DNA of 49,582 nt. It comes from Candidatus Thioglobus sp. REDSEA-S12_B1. GTDB taxonomy: Bacteria; Pseudomonadota; Gammaproteobacteria; PS1; Pseudothioglobaceae. Both the position numbers and the translations under genes were made by a program. The DNA lies in assembly GCA_001628405.1 (NCBI GenBank), contig LURN01000036.1:1-49582 (forward strand), given 5' to 3'. The first letter of the stretch is position 1. Each line of letters opens with the position of its first letter. Shown one piece after another: positions 43,326-49,582 of this stretch. Under the pieces are notes generated by a model, which was not told the DNA's origin, did not search any database, and worked only from the letters and a program-made list of their open reading frames with translations.

Positions 43326-45182
43326 ATGAGTAAAAAACAAACGCATGAATTTCAAACTGAAGTTTCTCAGCTTCTTAATTTGATGATTCATTCTCTTTAT
43401 TCTAATAAGGAGATTTTTCTCAGAGAGCTAGTTTCAAATGCTTCGGATGCAATTGATAAACTCAAGTTTGAATCATTATCAAACGATAAGCTTATTGAAG
43501 GAAAGCAAGAGCCTAGCATTCATATTGATGTCGATAAGGATGCAGGGACAATTACTATTAGAGATAACGGTATAGGAATGACTCAGGAAGAGGTTATGGA
43601 AAATATTGGAACCATTGCCAATTCAGGAACAAGAAAATATCTAGAAAGTTTAGATAAAAATCAAACACAAGATTCTAATTTAATTGGTCAATTTGGTGTT
43701 GGTTTTTATTCAGCATTTATAGTTTCAAACACTGTCACCCTTTTAAGTAGAAAGGCTGGCGATGATAAAGCAAATGGAACTAAATGGACTTCAAAGGGTA
43801 AGGGTGAATATTCAATTGAAACTGTTGAACTTGAGGATTATGGAACTACAGTGATTCTTGACGTAAAAAAAGCTGAAAGTGAGTTTATTGACGGTTTTCG
43901 TTTGCGCGGAATCGTCTCAAAGTACTCTGACCACATCACTGTTCCAATTATGATGGTTAAGCCTTCAGAAGAGGACGAATCTGAGATTGTTTATGAGACT
44001 ATCAATAAGGCAACAGCCTTTTGGATGCAAGACAAAAAAGAACTCTCTCAAAGTGACTACGATGAATTTTATAAATCGCTGACATACGACTTTGAAGGCC
44101 CATTAACTCAAATTCACAACAGGGTTGAGGGTAAGTTGGATTACACCTCTTTATTATTTATCCCAAAAAAGGCGCCCTTTGATATGTGGGAGCCAAAAAG
44201 AAAGGGTGGCGTCAAACTCTATGCCAAACGAGTTTTTATTATGGAAGGAAACGAAGAGTTACTTCCTCAATATCTTCGTTTCATTAAGGGTGTTATTGAT
44301 ACTGCAGATCTCTCACTTAATGTCTCAAGAGAGATTCTTCAAGGCAGCAAAGTAGTTGATACCATCAAAAAAGCATCGGTCAAGAGAATTCTTTCAGAAC
44401 TTGAAAAAATGTCCAAAAATAAGCCAGAAGATTATGCTGCTTTTTGGAGTGAATTTGGAATGGTTATCAAAGAAGGTGTTGTCGAAGATTTTGCAAACAA
44501 AGATAAAATTACAAATCTCTTAAGATTCACAACTACTGCAACCGATTCTTCTGACCAAACCGTTTCACTCAAAGACTATATCGGTCGAATGAAAAAGGAC
44601 CAAAAAAACATCTATTATGTCACTGCGGACAGTTATGATGCTGCAAAAGGGTCTCCACATCTTGAGATTTTTAAGCAAAAGGATATTGAAGTCTTGCTTC
44701 TCTCGGATAGAGTTGATGAATGGCTAGTTGCTAACTTTGGAGAATTCGAAGAGCTTTCGTTGAAATCTATTGCCAAAGGAGATTTAGACGATCTTGATTC
44801 AAAAGAAGAAAAGAAAGAGAAAGAGAAAACTGTCAAAGACTATGAAAAGGTTATCTCGAAAGCTCAGGAAATTCTTGATAACCAGGTTAAAGAGGTTAAA
44901 GTTTCAAGTCGATTGAGTGAATCACCCTCCTGTCTAGTTGCAGACGAGAATGAACTCGGTGGCAATATGGAAAGAATTATGAAGTCACTTGGGCAGGACG
45001 TTCCTGAAACCAAGCCAATTCTTGAAATTAACCCGAGCCATCCTTTAGTGATGAAACTAAAATCTAAAGTTGACGAAGACATCGTTAAGGTGTTGTTCGA
45101 TCAAGCAGTTCTTAGTGAAGGTGGGCAAATCAAGGAGCCTGCTGAGTTTGTCAAGAGAATGAATAAGCTCATGCTTGGGTAA
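43326..45182 (+). CDS. htpG: Molecular chaperone HtpG (Hsp90)
   Basis: 618 residues (E. coli 624), ATP-dependent chaperone. GHKL ATPase domain about 1-215: LRELVSNASDAIDKL, IRDNGIGMTQEEV, GTIANSGTRKYLE and LIGQFGVGFYSAFIV. The middle domain carries VFIMEGNEELLPQYLRFIKGVIDTADLSLNVSREILQ; the C-terminal dimer domain is short. A charged EEKKEKEKTVKD stretch precedes it. GGGGA lies before the ATG. No heat-shock promoter could be identified in the 37-base gap. Confidence 0.97.
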   Translation: MSKKQTHEFQTEVSQLLNLMIHSLYSNKEIFLRELVSNASDAIDKLKFESLSNDKLIEGKQEPSIHIDVDKDAGTITIRDNGIGMTQEEVMENIGTIANSGTRKYLESLDKNQTQDSNLIGQFGVGFYSAFIVSNTVTLLSRKAGDDKANGTKWTSKGKGEYSIETVELEDYGTTVILDVKKAESEFIDGFRLRGIVSKYSDHITVPIMMVKPSEEDESEIVYETINKATAFWMQDKKELSQSDYDEFYKSLTYDFEGPLTQIHNRVEGKLDYTSLLFIPKKAPFDMWEPKRKGGVKLYAKRVFIMEGNEELLPQYLRFIKGVIDTADLSLNVSREILQGSKVVDTIKKASVKRILSELEKMSKNKPEDYAAFWSEFGMVIKEGVVEDFANKDKITNLLRFTTTATDSSDQTVSLKDYIGRMKKDQKNIYYVTADSYDAAKGSPHLEIFKQKDIEVLLLSDRVDEWLVANFGEFEELSLKSIAKGDLDDLDSKEEKKEKEKTVKDYEKVISKAQEILDNQVKEVKVSSRLSESPSCLVADENELGGNMERIMKSLGQDVPETKPILEINPSHPLVMKLKSKVDEDIVKVLFDQAVLSEGGQIKEPAEFVKRMNKLMLG

Positions 45183-45201
45183 TAACTTACTTTATGACTC
45201 G

Positions 45202-45227
45202 AAAAAGCCCGAATTTCGGGCTTTTTT
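45202..45227. terminator. Bidirectional terminator between htpG and trmJ
   Basis: AAAAAGCCCGAA (45202-45213) pairs with TTCGGGCTTTTT (45215-45226). A-tract on one side and T-tract on the other let it serve both convergent genes; the trmJ stop begins 3 bases later. Confidence 0.88.
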
Positions 45228-45229
45228 AT

Positions 45230-45988
45230 TTATGGCTCATAAGGATTGATTTTATTGAGAATTCCTCTTAATATAGCAATCTCTTCTTTTTCAGGCGTAC
45301 TTCTTCCAAAAAGTCTTCTTAAGCGCCTCATAAGAAGGTTTTTTGGTTTTTTTGAGTCAAAGTAATTAACGTGCTCGAGAACCTGCTCTAGATGACGATA
45401 AAAGCTGTTTAATTCATCAAAGCTTGCAATATCCTTAAGAGAGTTATCAAACTTTCCATCAATGCTACTCACAAGGTTCTGATATGCAAAAACCTGAATG
45501 GCTGAAGCCACATTAAGCGAGAAATATTTTGGATTACCAGGTATGGTCATTAGAATTGAGCAAAGGTCAAGCTCTTCATTAGTTAAGCCAGAATTCTCGG
45601 TTCCAAAAACTACTGCTACTTCCTCATCATTTGATGCAATAGTTGTTTGAATTTCACTGCATGCATCAATCACATCTAATTGCCTCCACTTTATATTCCT
45701 TTGGCGGGCACTAGCACCAATAACTAATGAAGCGCCCCTTAAAGCCTCCTCTAGAGTTGAACATACTTTGGCGTTTGACAACACATCATCCGCGCCACTT
45801 GCTCTAGCAGTAGCAACCGCAGAAGGATAATTTGAAGGAGAAACAAGATAGAGCTCACTTAACATCATATTTTTCATAGCTCTGGCTGCAGCCCCAATAT
45901 TTCCGGGCTCAGTAGTATTCACCATGACAATCCTCACTTTATTAAAATTCGTCAAGGTATAATTCATTCCATTATTTATTTGGCTCAT
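45230..45988 (-). CDS. trmJ: tRNA (cytidine/uridine-2'-O-)-methyltransferase TrmJ
   Basis: SPOUT methyltransferase that 2'-O-methylates position 32 of tRNAs. 252 residues. Motifs: VRIVMVNTTEPGNIGAAARAMKNM, VAVVFGTENSGLTNEELDLCS and PGNPKYFSLNVASAIQVFAYQ, the SAM-knot signatures; C-terminal helical extension about 165-252. The start at 45988 lies only 5 bases from the suhB start; an internal ATG at 45967 (residue 8) is an alternative, still leaving the conserved region intact. Confidence 0.93.
   Translation of the reverse strand: MSQINNGMNYTLTNFNKVRIVMVNTTEPGNIGAAARAMKNMMLSELYLVSPSNYPSAVATARASGADDVLSNAKVCSTLEEALRGASLVIGASARQRNIKWRQLDVIDACSEIQTTIASNDEEVAVVFGTENSGLTNEELDLCSILMTIPGNPKYFSLNVASAIQVFAYQNLVSSIDGKFDNSLKDIASFDELNSFYRHLEQVLEHVNYFDSKKPKNLLMRRLRRLFGRSTPEKEEIAILRGILNKINPYEP
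45935..45963 (+). promoter_or_regulatory. Candidate suhB promoter inside the trmJ 5' end
   Basis: A perfect -10 hexamer TATAAT is at 45958-45963, 30 bases before the suhB ATG, lying within the first codons of trmJ on the other strand. The -35 side (CACTTT about 17 bases upstream) is poor. The leader would be about 24 bases with no Shine-Dalgarno. Confidence 0.35.
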
Positions 45989-45993
45989 TTACG

Positions 45994-46794
45994 ATGCATC
46001 CTACCGTTAATATTGCAGTTAGAGCTGCCAGAGCAGCTGGTGATATTATTTTAAGGTATCACAATCAAGTCGATTTATTAACTATTGAAAATAAATCTGA
46101 AAATGACTTTGTGTCTGAAGTCGATAAAAGTGCTGAAAATGCAATCATTAAAGAGATTAAGAAAGCTTTTCCTCAGCATTCTATACTAGGGGAAGAGAGC
46201 GGAAAAATGATTGGTGATAACGACTATCAATGGATCATTGATCCATTAGATGGAACTACAAATTATCTTCATGGCTTTCCTCAATATGCCGTTTCGATTG
46301 CTCTATTAGAGAAGGGCATTACAACTCATGCTGTTATTTATGACCCCTACAAAGAGGAGCTTTTTACTGCTTCTAAAGGTGAAGGTGCCTATTTAAACAA
46401 TGAGAGAATTCGCGTTACCTCAACTAATGGTTTAAAAGATACTCTTATTGGGACAGGTTTCCCGTTTAAGCACCCGCAACACCTAGACTGCTATATTGAA
46501 ACTTTTAGAGCGATACACCCTCATGTTTCAGGAATTCGAAGGGCTGGAGCTGCTGCACTTGACCTAGCCTATCTTGCAGCAGGAAGATTAGATGGTTTCT
46601 GGGAAATTGGGCTTAACTCTTGGGATATGGCTGCTGGAGCATTAATGATTAAAGAAGCTGGCGGCTTTATTGGGGATTTTTCAGGTAGAGACAAATACAT
46701 GGAAACGGGTAACGTGGTTGCGGGCAACTCAGACGTTTACAAACAAATCTTAAAAAAAATTCACCCTCATCTTACCGAAGACCTTCAGCGTTAG
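45994..46794 (+). CDS. suhB: Inositol-1-monophosphatase family protein SuhB
   Basis: Mg-dependent inositol monophosphatase; in E. coli SuhB also joins the rRNA antitermination complex with Nus factors. 266 residues. Start MHPTVNIAVRAARAAGDI equals the E. coli SuhB N-terminus pattern, fixing the ATG. Metal-site motifs: GEESG near 69, WIIDPLDGTTNYLHGFPQYAVSIAL, and NSWDMAAGALMIKEAGG. No Shine-Dalgarno is seen before the start. Convergent with the SDR gene, one base apart from stop to stop. Confidence 0.94.
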   Translation: MHPTVNIAVRAARAAGDIILRYHNQVDLLTIENKSENDFVSEVDKSAENAIIKEIKKAFPQHSILGEESGKMIGDNDYQWIIDPLDGTTNYLHGFPQYAVSIALLEKGITTHAVIYDPYKEELFTASKGEGAYLNNERIRVTSTNGLKDTLIGTGFPFKHPQHLDCYIETFRAIHPHVSGIRRAGAAALDLAYLAAGRLDGFWEIGLNSWDMAAGALMIKEAGGFIGDFSGRDKYMETGNVVAGNSDVYKQILKKIHPHLTEDLQR

Positions 46795-46795
46795 T

Positions 46796-47545
46796 TCAAT
46801 CTGAAATCGTTAACTGCTCACCATTTATCTTTGGACTTGAGCTAGACAATAAATAGGCAATCGCCTGGCTCTTTTCTTCTGGTAAAGGGACAGTTGATGA
46901 GTCCTCTGCTGGATATGCCGCCCTTCTCATCTCTGTTCTCATCTTTCCAGGGTTGACTGTATTAACGCTAATCTTTGTTTTTTCAAGCTCCTCTGAAAGC
47001 GTTTTTGCAAAGCCTTCAATTCCAAACTTACTGACACTATAAGCACCCCAATAAGCCCTGGCCACTCTTCCAACAGTTGAAGACATAAAAATGACTCTTG
47101 CATCTTCTGATTTTAAAAGTGCAGGAATTAGAAACTGAGTTAACATAAAAGGGGCGCTCAGATTAATCTGCAAAGTTGAATACCATAATTTAATATCGTA
47201 CTGCTCGATAGGCATTTGAGTGCCAAGTATGGATGCATTATGAACTAGCCCATCAAGCTTCCCGAACTGGCCTAAAAGGTTTTCTTGAAGCTCCTGATAA
47301 TTCTCAGGAGTGGCGCCCTCCAAATCCAAAGGATAGAGAATTGGCTCAGTCAGCCCGGCATCGACAACTGCATCGTAGGCATACTCGAGTGAACCTAAGT
47401 CTCTACCAAGCATAATGACTGTTGCACCAGCCCTAGCAAGGTCCATTGTAATTGCGAGGCCAAATCCCCTATTTGCCCCTGTAACGAGTACAACCTTCCC
47501 CTCAAACTCATCCGCCTTAATGGTTTGCTCTCTTTCAATTATCAT
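46796..47545 (-). CDS. SDR-family oxidoreductase, YciK-like
   Basis: 249 residues, classical short-chain dehydrogenase. Cofactor motif TGANRGFG at 22-29, NAS at 103-105, catalytic serine S155/S156, and Y169-x3-K173 in WGAYSVSKFG. LDGLVHNASILG, SSTVGRVARAYWGAYSVSK and NPGKMRTEMRRAAYP resemble E. coli YciK, an NADP-dependent enzyme of unclear physiological substrate. Start overlaps the rmuC stop by four bases (ATGA, 47542-47545), so the two are co-translated. Confidence 0.85.
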   Translation of the reverse strand: MIIEREQTIKADEFEGKVVLVTGANRGFGLAITMDLARAGATVIMLGRDLGSLEYAYDAVVDAGLTEPILYPLDLEGATPENYQELQENLLGQFGKLDGLVHNASILGTQMPIEQYDIKLWYSTLQINLSAPFMLTQFLIPALLKSEDARVIFMSSTVGRVARAYWGAYSVSKFGIEGFAKTLSEELEKTKISVNTVNPGKMRTEMRRAAYPAEDSSTVPLPEEKSQAIAYLLSSSSPKINGEQLTISD

Positions 47546-48681
47546 TCACTGATTTCCTTGTTTGACTTAACACCGAGTGCTTTAAGCTTCTCTGCTCTGC
47601 TAATTAAATTACCTTTACCTGTCGATAGTTTATTTCTAGCACTGGTAAAGCCTTCTTTTGTTTTTTCAAGTTGATTCTCAATCTTGTCTAGATCTTCAAC
47701 AAACAAAGCCAACTTGTCGTACATTCCTGCAGCTTGCCTGGCAATCTCATCAGCATTTTTGTTTTGCTTATCGGTTTGCCACATAAAGTTAACAGTTTTC
47801 AAACTCATACTCAGCATCGATGGCGACACAAGCATGATATTTTTCTTGAGCGCGTCATCAAACAAACTATGTTTGTGCTGAAGAGCAAGCAAGAGTGCTC
47901 CTTCTATTGGAATAAATACAAAGATGAAATCTAAACTTCTGACACCCTCTAAATTCTCATACTCCTTAATGCTTATATTTTTTATCTGATTTTCAATTGA
48001 TGTAATGTGCCTTTTTAAGGCTAATTCATTGGTTTGATCAGCTACATATTCGACGTAATCTTTTAATGATACTTTTGAGTCAATTACAACATCCTTTCCC
48101 TCTGGTAAATGAAGAATCACATCAGGCTTAAACTTTTCTCCCATTTCATTTTTGTACTGCTTCTGGAGGTCAAACTCTACGCCTTCCTGGAAACCATAAC
48201 TTGATAAAAGGGAGCTTAAAATTTCTTCACCCCAGTCACCCTGAACTTTATTATCATAAGTCAGTGCATCAGTTAAATTTTTTGCCGACTGCTGAGTCTC
48301 AATATTGGCTTGGTGGAGTGACTTAATTTGTTCTTTGAGGGTCGTTCTCTCCTCGACCTGCTCCTTAGTAATTGTCTCAATCCTCTCCCTAAAACTTTTG
48401 AGCTGAGATTGAAGAGGGGTCAACAAGTCTGAATTATCAACCTTTAGTTTATCTCGATCATTTTTTAAAATATCTGATGCAATTGTCTTAAATTCATTAT
48501 TCACCTGATTTTTAAGGTGTTCAACAAGTTGCAGTTTCTCAGTATAGTTCTTTTCTTTCTCATCGAGCTTTGTCTCTAACTGAATATTTTTCTGAGAGAC
48601 AGTAAAGAGCTTTTTATTGAGAAAATAGTAACTTATTCCTGCGCCAATTAAGAGAGAAACAACACCTATTAAAAAAGACAT
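47542..48681 (-). CDS. rmuC: DNA recombination protein RmuC
   Basis: 379 residues. N-terminal membrane anchor about 3-20 (LIGVVSLLIGAGISYYF), long coiled coil about 25-130, then the nuclease-like RmuC domain: NKVQGDWGEEILSSLL, KPDVILHLPEGKDVVIDSKVSLKDY, SLDFIFVFIPIEGALLLAL and IMLVSPSMLSMSLKTV. The family limits inversions at short inverted repeats; a PD-(D/E)XK nuclease is predicted. Divergent from plsC with 121 AT-rich bases between. Confidence 0.93.
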   Translation of the reverse strand: MSFLIGVVSLLIGAGISYYFLNKKLFTVSQKNIQLETKLDEKEKNYTEKLQLVEHLKNQVNNEFKTIASDILKNDRDKLKVDNSDLLTPLQSQLKSFRERIETITKEQVEERTTLKEQIKSLHQANIETQQSAKNLTDALTYDNKVQGDWGEEILSSLLSSYGFQEGVEFDLQKQYKNEMGEKFKPDVILHLPEGKDVVIDSKVSLKDYVEYVADQTNELALKRHITSIENQIKNISIKEYENLEGVRSLDFIFVFIPIEGALLLALQHKHSLFDDALKKNIMLVSPSMLSMSLKTVNFMWQTDKQNKNADEIARQAAGMYDKLALFVEDLDKIENQLEKTKEGFTSARNKLSTGKGNLISRAEKLKALGVKSNKEISE

Positions 48682-48802
48682 GGGTGGTTTAGTAATTCAA
48701 AAATTAAGAAATGTTTTACTGCATTCATAAATTAGACCTAACAGTGAGCACTAAAGTTAGTAAAATTTTAATTAAATTATAACGCCTAGACTTCTTTAAG
48801 CC

Positions 48803-49507
48803 ATGTTACTTTTCAGATCAATATTGTACTTTGTTGGTTCAATTATTAGTTTAATTTTGATTTCTTTTATTAGTCTATTTCTCGTCTTTACAAGTTACCA
48901 CACACGCCAAAAGTTTATATCTCAATGGGCTATTTTCTGTATATGGTGGCTTAAAATTACTGTCAACATTAAAACTAAAGTTATTGGGCGGGAAAATATT
49001 TTGTACTCTCCTTGCATCATTATTTCAAACCATCAGTCAACCTGGGAGACACTTGCCTTTCAAACCATTTTTCCCCCTCACACTTGGGTACTCAAACGTG
49101 AGCTATTATGGTTACCAGTCTTCGGCTGGAGTTTAGCCTTATTAAACCCAATTATTATTAATCGTGGGGACAAATTAAATGCCATTAAAAAAGTAATAAG
49201 ACAAGGCTCGGATAGACTAAAGAAAGGTATATCAATTGTTATCTATCCTGAGGGGACAAGGCAGCCATACAAACAATTGGGTGCCTATCAAAACGGTGGA
49301 AGCGCAATCGCAAAGAAAACTGGGCATAGCATTGTGCCTGTCTATCACAATGCGGGTAAACTATGGGCTAAGGGAAGCTTTATTAAAAAACCTGGCGAAA
49401 TTACAGTAGTCATTGGAAAAGCTATCTCTAATTCCGATTTAAAACCTTCTGAGGTCACTGAGCGAATAAGGCACTGGACTTTAGAGCAAGAAAATAAATT
49501 TAATTAA
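48803..49507 (+). CDS. plsC: 1-acyl-sn-glycerol-3-phosphate acyltransferase
   Basis: Acylates lysophosphatidate to phosphatidate in phospholipid synthesis. 234 residues with one N-terminal membrane segment (about 5-32). Motif I reads SNHQSTWET, an H-X4-E version of the usual H-X4-D; motif III is YPEGTR; IVPVYHNAG is motif IV-like. Start ATG at 48803 has little Shine-Dalgarno. Another ORF begins 12 bases after the stop. Confidence 0.92.
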   Translation: MLLFRSILYFVGSIISLILISFISLFLVFTSYHTRQKFISQWAIFCIWWLKITVNIKTKVIGRENILYSPCIIISNHQSTWETLAFQTIFPPHTWVLKRELLWLPVFGWSLALLNPIIINRGDKLNAIKKVIRQGSDRLKKGISIVIYPEGTRQPYKQLGAYQNGGSAIAKKTGHSIVPVYHNAGKLWAKGSFIKKPGEITVVIGKAISNSDLKPSEVTERIRHWTLEQENKFN

Positions 49508-49519
49508 TGAATAAACGAT

Positions 49520-49582
49520 ATGTCTGAATTTAAATATAGCCTTTTTCATCAAAGAACTGCTGAAAATATTAGTGTTGAAATT
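49520..49582 (+). CDS. Start of an unidentified gene (cut by window end)
   Basis: ATG at 49520, 12 bases after plsC, opens a frame that runs to the window edge: 21 residues starting MSEFKYSLFHQRT. Too short to identify. Position right behind plsC suggests a co-transcribed gene; no obvious Shine-Dalgarno is seen. Confidence 0.4.
   Translation, partial: MSEFKYSLFHQRTAENISVEI

Noticed and set aside
49507-49527. Six-codon ORF starting in the plsC stop (ATG at 49507)
   Set aside because: Too short and out of frame with the longer frame that opens at 49520.
1-49582. Mobile element, CRISPR array, tRNA or rRNA gene
   Set aside because: No transposase, regular repeat-spacer pattern or RNA-gene sequence was seen; the only recombinase is the housekeeping XerC.

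Overview
The window is AT-rich, densely packed chromosomal DNA from a gammaproteobacterium. ParE, ACP/FabF, the YbiT-type ABC-F protein, XerC, TrmJ, SuhB and the YciK-like SDR all read like their E. coli counterparts. The low G+C, short spacers, and the combination of taurine and betaine/choline genes with a full glyoxylate shunt fit a marine bacterium of the SUP05/Arctic96BD-19 type (Ca. Thioglobus relatives). That placement is inference from gene content, not a phylogeny. I see no rRNA, tRNA, CRISPR array, insertion sequence or prophage. No stretch longer than 300 bases lacks a gene; the longest gaps are 31566-31857 and 18618-18886.

Layout. 1-3203 (+): 3' end of parE, queC, acpP (own terminator), fabF. 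3210-12637 (all -): a small membrane protein and oligopeptidase prlC, then an apparent operon led by an IclR-family regulator: iclR, betB, betA, an enolase-superfamily enzyme, a 3-hydroxyisobutyrate dehydrogenase-like enzyme and a HalD/BesD-like Fe(II)/2OG oxygenase. 12833-19306 (+): the glyoxylate shunt as a cluster, aceA - hairpin - aceK - RraA-like - glcB (the last three coupled by TAATG overlaps), then a GlcG-like gene behind a short leader ORF. 19319-31565: DUF924 gene; taurine degradation operon tpa-ald-xsc (-) with a terminator; divergent MocR-type regulator (TauR-like, +); taurine import operon tauA-hairpin-tauB-tauC plus a dimethylglycine dehydrogenase-like flavoprotein (-). 31858-34410 (-): ribE-ribB(X)-ribH-nusB. 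34512-49582: housekeeping genes (ybiT; ftsW-murG; bioB; glnA; hemF with a large internal deletion; xerC-tsaC; htpG; trmJ/suhB; yciK-like-rmuC; plsC and the start of one more gene).

How the genes work together. TauABC imports taurine. Tpa moves its amino group to pyruvate, Ald recycles the alanine, and Xsc splits sulfoacetaldehyde into sulfite and acetyl phosphate. The C2 unit can then be assimilated through isocitrate lyase and malate synthase G encoded next door, with AceK controlling isocitrate dehydrogenase at the branch point. The betB/betA operon oxidises choline-type substrates, and the DMGDH-like enzyme suggests that N-methylated compounds are also stripped of methyl groups. The most unusual points are the HemF that lacks about 47 central residues, the DMGDH-like gene inside the taurine uptake operon, the leader ORF/hairpin in front of the GlcG-like gene, the RraA-like gene embedded in the glyoxylate operon, shared candidate operator sites of the TauR-like and IclR-like regulators, and the HxD HalD-like oxygenase coupled to a 3-HIBDH-like gene.
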